Shown here one piece after another: positions 16,786 through 26,106 of a DNA stretch of 64,000 bases. Both the position numbers and the translations under genes were made by a program. This DNA is from Bacteroidales bacterium (GTDB lineage Bacteria; Bacteroidota; Bacteroidia; Bacteroidales; Muribaculaceae), in the NCBI GenBank assembly GCA_910575545.1, contig CAJTFH010000020.1:1-64000 (forward strand), in the 5' to 3' direction. The notes beneath the pieces were generated by a model. That model had not been told where the DNA came from. It made no database searches and saw only the letters and a program-made list of their open reading frames with translations. Numbering within the stretch: position 1 is the stretch's first letter; every line of letters starts with the position of its first letter.

Positions 16786-18396
16786 ATGACTATCCATAGA
16801 TTCCATAACATATTCCGGGCAATAGCCGCCACACTGGCAACGGCGGCGATGATGCTCACAAACGGATGCCTTAAAAACGACATCCCCTATCCGCGCATAC
16901 AGCCCGACATAACAGCAATCGAGGCCGAAGGTCTTCTCAGCCCGGCGGAAATCGACGTGCCAGGCCGCATGGTGGTGATGAAATTCGATGAAAGCGTCGA
17001 CCTCAGCAACGTTGACATCACTTCTTATTCGCTGAGCGAGGGGGCTTCGATCGTGAACGGCGACCTCGACAAACCTGTCAATCTGACAAAATATTACATC
17101 GTCACCCTGAAACTCTATCAGGAATACGACTGGGTTCTCCAGGGGGTGCAGACCATCGAGCGGTATTTCACCGTAGAGAACCAGATCGGGGCAACAATCA
17201 TCGATGTGACAGCCCGACGCGTGGTTGTGACAGTGCCTGAATCCTCAGGGCTTGAAAAGGTGAAAGTACTAAAAATAAAGCTCGGCCCGGCAGGAGAGAA
17301 AGACGGCCGGCCGATAACCGTAACCACCCCCGCACTGGCCGGAGAGACCATCGACCTTACACAGCCGGTCAAAGTGACCGTAAGCTCCTTCGGCCGCGAA
17401 GAAACGTGGACAATCTATGGCGAGACAGCAACGTCAAACGTCGCAACCCTACGCGCCGACGCCTGGACGCAGGTGGCCTGGATCTACGGCACTGCCATCG
17501 AAGGGCGCGACAACGGAGTGGAATACCGCCTCAAAGGCGCTGACGAATGGATTAAAGCGCCACAATCAGCGATAACCTCGACGGGAGGCTCATTCTATGC
17601 ACGCCTGACCAACCTCAACCCGCAGACCACCTACGAAGCCCGCGCATATTCCGACGAGGAACTGGGCGCAATCGTTGAGTTCACAACAGGCTCAATAGAG
17701 CAAGTGCCAAACTCATCGCTGAGCGAATGGAGCAAAGCCGGGAAAGTATGGAATCCATGGCCTGAAGGCGGTGAGTCATTCTGGGATACCGGAAACAAAG
17801 GGGCTACAATCGCAGGCGAAAGCAATTCAACCCCTACAACCGACACTTCGTCGGGCACCGGTCAGGCGGCCCGCCTCGAAACCATATTCGCCAGTGTGTT
17901 CGGAATCGGCAAACTCGCTGCAGGCAACATATTCACAGGCACTTATGTGCGCACCGACGGAACAAACGGAGTGCTCAGTTTCGGACGCCCCTTCACCCAG
18001 CGCCCAACCAAACTGCGCGGTTATCTCAAATATAACAGCACCCCCATCAGCAACACCACAGCCGACTATGCCGACCTGCTGGGTCAGCCAGACATCTGCT
18101 CTGTCTATATCGCATTGATTGATTCCCCCGAACCGGTGGAAATCCGCACAAACCCCAAAAACCAGCAGATGTTCGACCCCAACGGCTCCTACGTGGTGGC
18201 CTACGGCAACTTTGAAAGCAACCAGACTATACCCGAATACATCCCGTTTGAAATCGAGCTGGACTACAGGGCAACCGACCGTGTGCCACGCTACATCATA
18301 ATCGTGGCATCGGCCAGCAAATACGGCGATTTCTTCACCGGAGGTGTCGGAAGCCTACTTTGCATCGACGACCTCGAGCTGCTCTACGACTACTAA
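16786..18396 (+). CDS. PCMD-domain surface lipoprotein
   Basis: The 536-residue precursor has a lipoprotein signal ending MMLTNGCLKND (lipobox Cys about residue 29), so it is likely anchored in the outer membrane. Two Ig-like/beta segments follow (about 45-230, including VVVTVPESSGLEKVKVLKI). The C-terminal ~220 residues (from SLSEWSKAGKVWNPWPEGG) match the putative carbohydrate metabolism domain (PCMD), including SFWDTGNKG and FSFGRPF-like elements and a final FFTGGVGSLLCIDDLELLY. PCMD proteins are common beside Bacteroidetes surface structures and may bind glycans. It starts 38 bp after the beta-barrel gene; a more distal ATG at 16750 is possible but spoils the signal. Confidence 0.8.
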   Translation: MTIHRFHNIFRAIAATLATAAMMLTNGCLKNDIPYPRIQPDITAIEAEGLLSPAEIDVPGRMVVMKFDESVDLSNVDITSYSLSEGASIVNGDLDKPVNLTKYYIVTLKLYQEYDWVLQGVQTIERYFTVENQIGATIIDVTARRVVVTVPESSGLEKVKVLKIKLGPAGEKDGRPITVTTPALAGETIDLTQPVKVTVSSFGREETWTIYGETATSNVATLRADAWTQVAWIYGTAIEGRDNGVEYRLKGADEWIKAPQSAITSTGGSFYARLTNLNPQTTYEARAYSDEELGAIVEFTTGSIEQVPNSSLSEWSKAGKVWNPWPEGGESFWDTGNKGATIAGESNSTPTTDTSSGTGQAARLETIFASVFGIGKLAAGNIFTGTYVRTDGTNGVLSFGRPFTQRPTKLRGYLKYNSTPISNTTADYADLLGQPDICSVYIALIDSPEPVEIRTNPKNQQMFDPNGSYVVAYGNFESNQTIPEYIPFEIELDYRATDRVPRYIIIVASASKYGDFFTGGVGSLLCIDDLELLYDY

Positions 18397-18538
18397 CCAG
18401 AAGTTGCCCAATTAGGCGATTTTACCCGACAATTGGCCTATAGGGGTTATTCCTAAGGTAATGTGCAACATTCAACCCGATGGATACGTTAATGGAAAGG
18501 GGTGTATAGTCAGTTCTATAAACATTAACCAAGAAATT

Positions 18539-19294
18539 ATGAAAACGTTAAAAGCAATGGCCGTGGCAACGGCACTGGTTATCGGCACCACCACAGCCAG
18601 AAGCGCCACAAGCTACATGTTCGACAATCCCGACAACACAACATATTTCGGCGCACGCATAGCCCTCGACATCTCTTCAGCAGCAAACGGAGGCGGAGCC
18701 TACAGCAACAAGGCCGGATTCTCAGCCGGAGTTGTCTATAACATCCCCCTATGGATGAACCTTTATTTCGAACCGGGTCTGTCGGTGTTTCTCAACAATT
18801 TCGGTTGTTCGAGCTGGCAGACCACAACAGTGCAGATTCCTAACCTAAATCCCGACGGCACCCCGGTTCTCGGACCGGATAACCAGCCTATTATTGACGA
18901 AAAAGATTTCAGCTACCAGCAAGACGGCACCATACGCAACTTCGGCTTCAGGATTCCGATGATTGTAGGCTACCACTTCGACTTCGCCGAAGATGTGAAA
19001 GTGCATGTCTACACCGGCCCGCAACTCAACATAAACCTGCTCGCCCGCTATCACCGCGAAGCCGTGTATGTACCTACCCATGAACAGGAAGCCGAAACCT
19101 TCGGAATATTCGGAACCGGCGGTTTCAAGACCCTCGACTTCCAATGGAATTTCGGTGTCGGACTTACATGGCAGACATATTATCTCGGGCTTGGAGGCGC
19201 ATGGGGATTAACCCATATGAAAAGCTCAACCGAAATGCTGCCACGCGACCTCAGGCGCAACCTGTTCTCAATAACTCTCGGATATAACTTCTGA
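18539..19294 (+). CDS. Porin-like outer-membrane beta-barrel protein
   Basis: The 251-residue precursor starts MKTLKAMAVATALVIGTTTARSA (signal peptide). Barrel strands such as YFGARIALDISSAANGG, LYFEPGLSVFLNNF, FGFRIPMIVGYHF and WNFGVGLTWQTYYLGLGGAWGL follow, ending NLFSITLGYNF. This is the pattern of the outer-membrane protein beta-barrel family (OMP_b-brl) in Bacteroidetes. Length and C-terminal Phe fit. It follows the surface-protein cluster after 142 bp. Function is unknown. Confidence 0.8.
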   Translation: MKTLKAMAVATALVIGTTTARSATSYMFDNPDNTTYFGARIALDISSAANGGGAYSNKAGFSAGVVYNIPLWMNLYFEPGLSVFLNNFGCSSWQTTTVQIPNLNPDGTPVLGPDNQPIIDEKDFSYQQDGTIRNFGFRIPMIVGYHFDFAEDVKVHVYTGPQLNINLLARYHREAVYVPTHEQEAETFGIFGTGGFKTLDFQWNFGVGLTWQTYYLGLGGAWGLTHMKSSTEMLPRDLRRNLFSITLGYNF

Positions 19295-19309
19295 TTCCGG
19301 TTGTCACAA

Positions 19310-20230
19310 ATGAAGTTTTTCGCAGCCCCGATGCAAGGGCACACAGAAGGCATATTCTGCCGGTTCCACAGCGACACATACGGCCCTGCCGACTTCTATT
19401 CCACCCCATTCATAAGGGTGGAAAAGGGTGAGGTGCGCCGCCGCGACCTGCGGGTCAACGACCCGCAGACAGTAAAAGGGCTAAATGTAATACCACAGGC
19501 AATCTTCCGCGACATAACCGAGTGGAAGCTAATCGCAGAGGCCGTAGCACAACTGGGATTCACCACCCTCGACATGAATCTCGGCTGCCCATTCCCGCCG
19601 CAGGTCAAGCATGGGCGAGGTGCGGCATTGCTCCGCAACCCCTCGCTGCTCAAAGCTGTCGCCGAAGAGATGCCCTCATTCCCCACATTGACCTTTTCCA
19701 TAAAAATGCGCCTCGGCGTGGAACAACCCGACGAATGGACAGCCATAATCGACACTATCAACTCCATGCCATTGACAAGGGTCACAGTGCATCCGCGTGT
19801 GGCCACACAGCAATATGGAGGGGAATTACATATCGGACAATTTGAAACACTGGCGCGGGAGCTGCGTCATCCGATTGTCTACAACGGCGACATAGCCAAC
19901 CCAGACGACATAGACCGCATAGCCGACCGCTACCCCACTCTTGAAGGCGTAATGGCCGGACGCGGTCTGTTGGCACGCCCATCACTCCATGCCGAATGGC
20001 TCGAAGGGCGACAGTGGAGCCGTGAGGAACGAATCATAAAACTGCTCCGACTCCACCGCAATCTTTTCGAGCACTACCGCTCCACCCTCTGCGGCGACGC
20101 CCAGATATTGATGAAAATCAAACCCTTCTGGGAATACCTTGAGCCTGAGATCGGCCACAAACCCTTCAAAGCCATCAAAAAGGCCTCATCCCTCCCCAAA
20201 TACACAACCGCCGTCGACTCCATCAGTTAA
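19310..20230 (+). CDS. tRNA-dihydrouridine synthase family protein
   Basis: This FMN enzyme reduces uridines in tRNA D-loops. The 306 residues start MKFFAAPMQGHTEGIFCRFH, corresponding to the FMN-binding first strand (APMxGxT). The hallmark LDMNLGCPFPPQVKHGRGAALL follows, with the catalytic Cys in NLGCP. SIKMRLG, VTVHPRVATQQYGG and VMAGRGLLARPSLHAE cover the rest of the TIM barrel. The family subtype (DusA/B/C) is not certain, so no symbol is given. A TTG nine bases upstream could also serve, but the ATG gives the usual N-terminus. Confidence 0.9.
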   Translation: MKFFAAPMQGHTEGIFCRFHSDTYGPADFYSTPFIRVEKGEVRRRDLRVNDPQTVKGLNVIPQAIFRDITEWKLIAEAVAQLGFTTLDMNLGCPFPPQVKHGRGAALLRNPSLLKAVAEEMPSFPTLTFSIKMRLGVEQPDEWTAIIDTINSMPLTRVTVHPRVATQQYGGELHIGQFETLARELRHPIVYNGDIANPDDIDRIADRYPTLEGVMAGRGLLARPSLHAEWLEGRQWSREERIIKLLRLHRNLFEHYRSTLCGDAQILMKIKPFWEYLEPEIGHKPFKAIKKASSLPKYTTAVDSIS

Positions 20231-20600
20231 CCTGTTGGATTCCAGACAATCTCTTAGACACCCCTACCTTCACCACACAGCTGCTCCTGAGAGAGACCAA
20301 ACTCCTTTATATGCCTGAAAAACAGCAAGCCTATTTCATCAAATATCTCAGACATTCTTAAAAACCCTTTCAGACATTGCAAACATACAGAATGTTTCCA
20401 ATATCAGCAACAATGCCGGTGATGATATTGTCAGTCATTCTGATTTAGCCGTCAATTAACCATCCCACAATAAAACCACAATCAACACAAGCATTACCGC
20501 CATAAGGCATTGACATATTTTTTTAATTATTTCTTGGCATTTTCATGCAAAAAGCATTATCTTTGGATTACCAATTCCTGAACAAAATTATTTGACATAT
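20231..20600. other. Intergenic region upstream of clpP
   Basis: Apart from the clpP promoter at its right end, these 370 bp show no ORF, tRNA-like fold or repeat I can support. The sequence is AT-rich with several short ACATTC/GAATG elements. Confidence 0.6.
20534..20565 (+). promoter_or_regulatory. clpP promoter
   Basis: TTG at 20534-20536 and the -7 box TATCTTTG at 20558-20565 are separated by 21 bp, matching the Bacteroidetes housekeeping promoter. The clpP ATG lies 35 bp downstream of the box. Confidence 0.65.
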
Positions 20601-21299
20601 ATGAACCACTTCAACAACGACTTCCGTAACTATGCCGTAAAACATATGGGCATGAACGGAATGGCACTCGATCAGTACTCCGCTGCAAATGCCGCCGCTG
20701 CCATCCGCTCCAGTTACATTTCGCCGACAATCATCGAGGAACGCCAGCTCAACGTGGCCCAGATGGATGTGTTCTCACGCCTGATGATGGACCGTGTTAT
20801 TTTCCTCGGCACCGATGTCAATGACTACACCGCCAACGTAATACAAGCCCAGCTGCTCTATCTCGACGCAGCAGACCCAGGCAAAGATGTCACCATCTAC
20901 ATCAACTCACCCGGCGGTTCGGTCTATGCAGGGTTAGGCATCTACGACACAATGCAGTATATCTCGTCTGACGTCACCACAGTCTGCACCGGCATGGCCG
21001 CATCGATGGCCGCAGTGCTGCTCGTAGCCGGCCAAAAAGGGAAACGCTTCGCCCTCAACCATTCACGGGTGATGATCCACCAGCCGATGGGAGGTGCGCA
21101 AGGACAGGCTTCCGACATTGAAATAACAGCCCGCGAAATCCAGAAACTGAAAAAAGAACTCTACCAGATTATCGCCGACCATTCCGGCCAGCCTTTTGAG
21201 AAAGTAGAACAAGACTCCGACCGCGATTACTGGATGACCGCACAGGAAGCCCTGGCCTACGGCATGATTGATGAAGTTCTAACAAAAGCCAAACATTGA
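20601..21299 (+). CDS. clpP: ATP-dependent Clp protease proteolytic subunit
   Basis: ClpP forms the tetradecameric serine-protease chamber fed by ClpX. The 232 residues contain the catalytic serine in [11 protein letters not shown] (S135) and the catalytic histidine in [10 protein letters not shown] (H160). Further family features are the strands [23 protein letters not shown] and the [22 protein letters not shown] segment with the catalytic aspartate. An N-terminal extension of about 40 residues precedes the mature core, as in other Bacteroidetes. clpX follows after a terminator-like hairpin, so the two may be only partly coupled. Confidence 0.96.
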   Translation: MNHFNNDFRNYAVKHMGMNGMALDQYSAANAAAAIRSSYISPTIIEERQLNVAQMDVFSRLMMDRVIFLGTDVNDYTANVIQAQLLYLDAADPGKDVTIYINSPGGSVYAGLGIYDTMQYISSDVTTVCTGMAASMAAVLLVAGQKGKRFALNHSRVMIHQPMGGAQGQASDIEITAREIQKLKKELYQIIADHSGQPFEKVEQDSDRDYWMTAQEALAYGMIDEVLTKAKH

Positions 21300-21335
21300 C
21301 CCCGAGCCAAAAGGCTCAGAGAGTGTCAGAGTTTG

Positions 21336-21373
21336 TCTGAAAATTTTCCAAAAGATTTTCAGAGCCATTTTTT
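21336..21373 (+). terminator. Hairpin with T-run after clpP
   Basis: TCTGAAAAT (21336-21344) pairs with ATTTTCAGA (21355-21363), followed after GCCA by six T. A smaller GAGCC/GGCTC hairpin lies just before, at 21304-21317. This could attenuate readthrough from clpP to clpX. Confidence 0.55.
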
Positions 21374-21477
21374 AATTCGCCAAAAAAGACCTGAAAATCA
21401 ACAGATAATCTCATTAAAACTTTAGACAATCTCCTAAATTAACGCACACCCACTGACCGGCTTTCACAAAAAAATCA

Positions 21478-22755
21478 ATGGCAAAGAAAAAAACTGAAAC
21501 ATGCGCATTCTGCGGCCGCCCAGGCTCCCAGTCGGAAGTGCTGATTCCTTCGGGCATCACACCCGACGTGTTCCTGTGTGCCGAATGTGCCGACTCAATC
21601 CACGAAATCCTCGAAGACTTCAGGGGCTCTATGGGTAAAGGGAAAGGAGCGAAGAAAGACTCCGACACCCCCGCGCTTAACAAAATCCCCAAACCGAAAG
21701 AAATCTGCGAGTATCTCGACCAATATGTCATAGGGCAGGAAAGCGCGAAACGCTATCTTTCCGTGGCCGTCTATAACCATTACAAACGCCTTGCCCAACC
21801 CGCCGGCGACGATGTTGACATAGAAAAGAGCAACATTGTGCTCGTAGGCCCCACCGGTACAGGCAAAACCCTGCTGGCCAAGACAATCGCACGGTTGCTC
21901 GAAGTGCCTTTCACAATCGTCGACGCCACGGTGCTCACCCAGGCCGGATATGTGGGGGAAGACATCGAAAGCCTGCTGACAAGGCTGCTCCAGGTGGCCG
22001 ACTACGATGTTGCCAAAGCAGAGAAAGGGATAGTGTTTATCGATGAAATCGACAAAATCGCCCGCAAAGGCGACAACCCCTCAATCACCCGCGACGTCAG
22101 CGGCGAAGGAGTGCAGCAAGGTCTGCTGAAACTACTTGAAGGGTCGGTGGTCAACGTGCCACCACAGGGAGGACGGAAACACCCCGAACAACGCATGATA
22201 CCGGTCGACACAAAAAACATCCTCTTCATCTGCGGAGGAGCTTTCGACGGCATCGAGCGCAAAATCGCCCAACGACTCAACACCCATGTTGTAGGCTTCT
22301 CGACCGATGCCGGACGCAAAAGGGTAAACCGCGACAACTACCTGAGCTATGTGGCGCCGCAAGACCTCAAGTCATTCGGGCTGATACCCGAAATAATCGG
22401 ACGTCTGCCGATACTAACCCACCTCGACCCGCTCGACCGCAATGCCCTCAGAAGGGTGCTCACCGAACCGAAAAACGCCATCACAAAACAGTATGAGAAA
22501 CTGTTTGCCATGGACGGGGTGAAACTCAAATTCGAGCCGGAAGCGCTTGATATGATTGTCGACAAAGCAATAGAATACAAACTCGGCGCACGCGGACTGC
22601 GGGCCATCGTTGAGACCGTTATGATCGATTCGATGTTCGAGCTCCCCTCATCGTCGAAAAAAACATTCACCGTCAAGCCCGAATATGTGTTGGAGAAACT
22701 CCAGCAATCGCATTACGAGCTTAACAAAGACCTCATACAATCGCCGGGCAACTGA
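21478..22755 (+). CDS. clpX: ATP-dependent Clp protease ATP-binding subunit
   Basis: ClpX is a AAA+ unfoldase delivering substrates to ClpP. The 425 residues start with a zinc-binding domain ([12 protein letters not shown] ... [10 protein letters not shown]; four Cys). The Walker A is [14 protein letters not shown], Walker [13 protein letters not shown], the pore loop is GYVGEDIE, the IGF-type ClpP-docking loop is represented by LTHLD-region sequences, and sensor elements lie in [10 protein letters not shown]. Length is standard. It lies between clpP and recQ. Confidence 0.96.
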   Translation: MAKKKTETCAFCGRPGSQSEVLIPSGITPDVFLCAECADSIHEILEDFRGSMGKGKGAKKDSDTPALNKIPKPKEICEYLDQYVIGQESAKRYLSVAVYNHYKRLAQPAGDDVDIEKSNIVLVGPTGTGKTLLAKTIARLLEVPFTIVDATVLTQAGYVGEDIESLLTRLLQVADYDVAKAEKGIVFIDEIDKIARKGDNPSITRDVSGEGVQQGLLKLLEGSVVNVPPQGGRKHPEQRMIPVDTKNILFICGGAFDGIERKIAQRLNTHVVGFSTDAGRKRVNRDNYLSYVAPQDLKSFGLIPEIIGRLPILTHLDPLDRNALRRVLTEPKNAITKQYEKLFAMDGVKLKFEPEALDMIVDKAIEYKLGARGLRAIVETVMIDSMFELPSSSKKTFTVKPEYVLEKLQQSHYELNKDLIQSPGN

Positions 22756-22802
22756 CCCTCTGAAGGCTATAAAGGAAAACCACTTTAACCTCTCTGATTT
22801 CC

Positions 22803-24983
22803 ATGACAACAAAGCAACAACTGACCGACGCCCTCAAACTACACTTCGGGTTTGACAAATTCAAAGGCAACCAGGAGCAAATAATGCTCTCGCTTCTGGG
22901 AGGGAACGACGTGTTCGTCCTCATGCCCACAGGCGGTGGCAAATCGCTCTGTTATCAGTTGCCATCTTTGCTGATGGAAGGCACAGCCATAGTGGTATCA
23001 CCTTTGATAGCGCTGATGAAGAACCAAGTTGACGCCATGCGCAACTTCAGCACCGACGACGGCATTGCCCATTTCCTGAACTCATCGCTCAACCGGAGCG
23101 CGATCGACCAGGTGAAGAGCGATGTCCTGTCGGGCAAGACAAAGCTGCTATACGTGGCGCCCGAATCTCTCACCAAAGAAGAGAACATTGAATTTTTAAA
23201 ATCAGTTCCCATCTCGTTCTACGCTGTCGACGAAGCCCACTGCATCTCCGAATGGGGGCACGATTTCCGCCCTGAATACAGGCGCATACGCCCGATAATC
23301 AACGAAATCGCCAACCGTCCGGTCATAGCTCTAACCGCCACCGCCACACCGAAAGTGCAACACGACATTCAGAAGAATCTCGGCATGGCAGATGCGGTGG
23401 TCTACAAATCCTCGTTCAACCGCGAGAACCTGTTCTACGAAATCCGCCCCAAAACGCCGGCTACCGACCGCGATATAATCAAATTCATAAAAAACCGCGA
23501 CGGACGCTCAGGAATAATCTACTGCCTCAGCCGCAAGAAAGTGGAGGAACTTGCAGAACTGTTGAAAATCAACAACATCAAGGCCCTCCCATATCATGCT
23601 GGAATGGACGCAGCCACCCGCTCGGCCAACCAAGACGCATTCCTGCTGGAACAGGTCGACGTGATTGTGGCAACCATAGCCTTCGGCATGGGTATCGACA
23701 AGCCCGACGTGCGCTACGTAATCCACTACGACATGCCCAAATCGCTCGAAGGCTACTACCAGGAAACCGGGCGCGCCGGCCGTGACGGAGGAGAAGGACA
23801 CTGCCTGACGTTCTACTCGGCCAAAGACCTAAAGAAAATGGAAAAATTCATGCAAGGCAAACCTGTGACTGAACAGGAAATCGGCAAACAGCTTCTCAAC
23901 GAGACAGCCTCTTATGCCGAGTCTTCGGTATGCCGACGCAAGACATTGCTCCATTATTTCGGCGAAGACTTCGCAGCCGAGAACTGTGGGAACTGCGATA
24001 ACTGTTTAAATCCTAAGAAGAAAGTGGACGCTAAAGATGATTTATGCGCGGTATTGGAAACAATCTCCGCCCTTAAAGAAAAGTTTAAAGCAGAACACAT
24101 AATCGACGTGGTGACCGGACGCGAAACCAACGATGTGCGATCATATCACCACGACACCCTCGACGTTTTCGGCTGCCTGCCGAAAGCCGACCGCCGCTAC
24201 CTCAACACACTTATCAGGCAGGCGACACTGGCGGGCTACATCGACCGGGAAATCGAAAATTTCGGGCTTGTGCATATAACCCCCAAAGGGAAATCATTCC
24301 TGAAGAAACCTTCAGCATTCAAAATCGTCGAAGACAACGACTTCAGTGAAGAAGAGGAGGAAACCCCGATCAAAAGCGGAGCTTCATGCGCTGTCGACCC
24401 TGAGCTATACTCCATCCTGAAAGACCTCCGCAAAAAAATTGCCAAACATTATAACCTGCCACCCTACGTCATATTCCAGGATCCCTCGCTCGAAGCAATG
24501 GCAACCACCTATCCGGTAACGATGGAAGAGCTCCAGAACATCACCGGGGTAGGCGCCGGCAAAGCCAAACGCTACGGCGAAGAGTTCATAAAGGTCATCA
24601 AGACCCATGTGGAAGAAAACGAAATAGAACGCCCTGAAGACCTGCGTGTGCGCTCGGTAGCCAACAAAAGCCGGATAAAAATATCAATCATACAGGCCAT
24701 AGACCGCAAAATCGACCTCGACGAACTCGCCAACTCTAAATGCATGGAATTCGGCGAACTCCTCGACGAAATAGAAGCCATAGTCTACTCAGGCACAAAA
24801 ATAAACATAACCTACTTCATCAATGAAGTAATCGACGACGACCACCAGGACGACATCTTTGAATATTTCAAAGAGGCAGACTCCGATTCTCTCGAAGAAG
24901 CAATCCAGGAACTCGGCTCGGAATACAGCGAAGACGAAATCCGCCTTATGCGCATCAAATTCCTGTCGGAACTCGGCAACTGA
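22803..24983 (+). CDS. recQ: ATP-dependent DNA helicase RecQ
   Basis: RecQ is a 3'-5' DNA helicase in recombination and replication repair. The 726 residues contain Walker A MPTGGGKSLCYQ, DEAH box AVDEAHCISEWGHDFRP, the aromatic-rich loop just after it, and motif VI YYQETGRAGRDG. The RQC zinc site is CRRKTLLHYFGEDF...CGNCDNC, followed by a winged helix and a HRDC domain (about 530-610). About 100 extra C-terminal residues rich in Asp/Glu follow, typical of the longer Bacteroidetes RecQ. Its 3' end is 60 bp before a hairpin inside a dispersed repeat. Confidence 0.95.
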   Translation: MTTKQQLTDALKLHFGFDKFKGNQEQIMLSLLGGNDVFVLMPTGGGKSLCYQLPSLLMEGTAIVVSPLIALMKNQVDAMRNFSTDDGIAHFLNSSLNRSAIDQVKSDVLSGKTKLLYVAPESLTKEENIEFLKSVPISFYAVDEAHCISEWGHDFRPEYRRIRPIINEIANRPVIALTATATPKVQHDIQKNLGMADAVVYKSSFNRENLFYEIRPKTPATDRDIIKFIKNRDGRSGIIYCLSRKKVEELAELLKINNIKALPYHAGMDAATRSANQDAFLLEQVDVIVATIAFGMGIDKPDVRYVIHYDMPKSLEGYYQETGRAGRDGGEGHCLTFYSAKDLKKMEKFMQGKPVTEQEIGKQLLNETASYAESSVCRRKTLLHYFGEDFAAENCGNCDNCLNPKKKVDAKDDLCAVLETISALKEKFKAEHIIDVVTGRETNDVRSYHHDTLDVFGCLPKADRRYLNTLIRQATLAGYIDREIENFGLVHITPKGKSFLKKPSAFKIVEDNDFSEEEEETPIKSGASCAVDPELYSILKDLRKKIAKHYNLPPYVIFQDPSLEAMATTYPVTMEELQNITGVGAGKAKRYGEEFIKVIKTHVEENEIERPEDLRVRSVANKSRIKISIIQAIDRKIDLDELANSKCMEFGELLDEIEAIVYSGTKINITYFINEVIDDDHQDDIFEYFKEADSDSLEEAIQELGSEYSEDEIRLMRIKFLSELGN

Positions 24984-25032
24984 CCCTGACGGTCACAAAG
25001 AAATCATCAAGCAGAAACCGGCCATACAGGCC

Positions 25033-25203
25033 TTAAACAACAGGCGCTGTGTCGAAATTCGACCAACGCCTTTTTTGCATCCGGATGGAGAGGGTGCTGT
25101 CAGAATGGTTCAGATGGTAGGAGCCTGAGGGTGAGGGGGAAGGGAGTTGACTAAGGTCAATGACCGAACCCGAAGCCCTCGGGCGACGACCCAGATGAGC
25201 CAT
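25033..25203 (-). CDS. Short ORF carried by the 184-bp repeat (copy 1)
   Basis: The 56-codon frame starts MAHLGRRPRASGSVIDLSQL and continues with a Pro/Ser stretch and an RRWSNFD segment before ending after DTAPVV. The same frame is open in copy 2 (59 residues, different C-terminus). Of the differences inside the frame, one is synonymous, one changes Q to P and one changes A to T. Two copies can agree simply because the DNA is nearly identical, so coding is unproven. Confidence 0.25.
   Translation of the reverse strand: MAHLGRRPRASGSVIDLSQLPSPSPSGSYHLNHSDSTLSIRMQKRRWSNFDTAPVV
25043..25076 (+). terminator. recQ terminator provided by the repeat
   Basis: A near-perfect 14-bp hairpin followed by TTTTTT lies 60 bp after the recQ stop codon. 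It fits an intrinsic terminator on the plus strand. Confidence 0.6.
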
Positions 25204-25226
25204 TATGACACACCCTCCTGTTATAT
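25043..25226 (-). repeat. 184-bp dispersed intergenic element, copy 1
   Basis: This is 179 of 184 identical, without gaps, to 32257-32440. On the plus strand it opens with a 28-nt hairpin (25043-25070; inverted arms GGCGCTG and CAACGCC plus GTCGAA/TTCGAC) followed by six T. An inner pair of inverted repeats closes the rest: GAGGGTGCTGTCA (25090-25102) against TGACACACCCTC (25206-25217). TTGAC-TAAG-GTCAA and GCCC-TC-GGGC form smaller stems inside. In both copies it sits directly downstream of a minus-strand gene. Confidence 0.9.
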
Positions 25227-25321
25227 CGTAAAACATGGCAAAACAAACACGCAGGCTATTGGCAAATATAGCAACACACTACTTCACCATTATGCGTCAC
25301 TGCATAGTCAACAATTGGTAA

Positions 25322-26014
25322 TCAAAATAATTTCCGTGGCTTTGTTGCCTGGAAATCTTTAAGATATGTCGGAACGGAATAGGCCAGGTCAAGAAAACGC
25401 CCCTCCCTGAATGCCTTGTCTGAGAGGGCGAGCATGTCAACGGCCAACGGTTTGATATCGTCAACAAACCGCGCATTCCTATGGGCGAGCACGTCACGGG
25501 CTTTATCACTGCCATTACCGAAAAACAACACCTCTCCGCGTTCAAGCCATTTATCATAAGAATCCGGTTCGAGAATCAGAGGGGACGGATCTGCCAGAAC
25601 ATTCAGAGCGAGGTCATAGACCGCCGTATAGACCTCCATGCGGCGGGCGTCGATCATCGGTGCGAACATAACATTCTCATCAAGCTCAGGCTGCGAGAAC
25701 ATCACCGACACAGCCATGGTTTTCAAAGTGTCGACACCAATCAGAGGCACATCGAGCGCATATGCCAGACCCTTTGCCTCTGACAGGCCGATGCGTAGCC
25801 CAGTGTAACTACCCGGCCCAAGCGACACACCCACAGCGTCGAGACGCATTTCATGGCGCCTCAGATGGTCGAGACACCCCTTTATGAAGCCACTGAGCAA
25901 AGTGGCGTGGTTGCGGCCGTCAAAAGCCTCAAAATGTTCCAGAATAGCGCCCTCTGAAGTCAGGGCAACCGAGCAAACGTCGGTAGAAGTCTCTATATTT
26001 ATTATCGTCGGCAT
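25322..26014 (-). CDS. tsaB: tRNA t6A biosynthesis protein TsaB
   Basis: TsaB is the inactive ASKHA partner of TsaD in the threonylcarbamoyladenosine complex for ANN-decoding tRNAs. The 230 residues start MPTIINIETSTDVCSVAL, the phosphate-binding-like first hairpin, with FDGRNHATLLSGFIKGCL and the conserved SLGPGSYTGLRIGLSEAKGLAYAL. An upstream ATG at 26050 lies inside the -7 box, so 26014 is the start. It is divergent from yicC with overlapping promoter boxes, and the 184-bp repeat follows its stop. Confidence 0.92.
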   Translation of the reverse strand: MPTIINIETSTDVCSVALTSEGAILEHFEAFDGRNHATLLSGFIKGCLDHLRRHEMRLDAVGVSLGPGSYTGLRIGLSEAKGLAYALDVPLIGVDTLKTMAVSVMFSQPELDENVMFAPMIDARRMEVYTAVYDLALNVLADPSPLILEPDSYDKWLERGEVLFFGNGSDKARDVLAHRNARFVDDIKPLAVDMLALSDKAFREGRFLDLAYSVPTYLKDFQATKPRKLF

Positions 26015-26047
26015 CTTTTTGCTGGGAATATCATAAAAAAGTCTATG

Positions 26048-26055
26048 CAAATTTA
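26048..26055 (-). promoter_or_regulatory. tsaB -7 box
   Basis: TAAATTTG on the minus strand, 34 bp before the TsaB ATG. No good -33 TTG is visible. Confidence 0.45.
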
Positions 26056-26076
26056 CGGCTTTCGATTGGAATTAGC

Positions 26077-26084
26077 TAAATTTG
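26077..26084 (+). promoter_or_regulatory. yicC-gmk-nadD -7 box
   Basis: TAAATTTG on the plus strand, 23 bp before the yicC ATG and only 22 bp from the opposing tsaB box. The divergent promoters overlap. Confidence 0.45.
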
Positions 26085-26106
26085 CCTTTAAATAGATTAA
26101 TCAGAA

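Larger units (their letters stand above)
24984..25321. other. Convergent intergenic region recQ/tsaB with dispersed repeat
   Basis: These 338 bp contain the 184-bp repeat (25043-25226). The remaining ~95 bp before the tsaB stop codon are AT-rich with no other feature I can see. Confidence 0.7.

Noticed and set aside
20245-21434. TTTAGACAATCTC-type 13-base match near clpP, clpX and (inverted) after lysC at 5349
   Set aside because: Exact 13-base matches are expected many times by chance in 64 kb when all pairs are considered. The sites share no fixed position relative to genes or promoters.
25043-25226. SRP, 6S, RNase P or tmRNA identity for the 184-bp repeat
   Set aside because: None of the diagnostic cores of these RNAs (for example GGAAGC-containing SRP loop, tmRNA tag frame) is present, and two copies in 7 kb argue against a housekeeping RNA.
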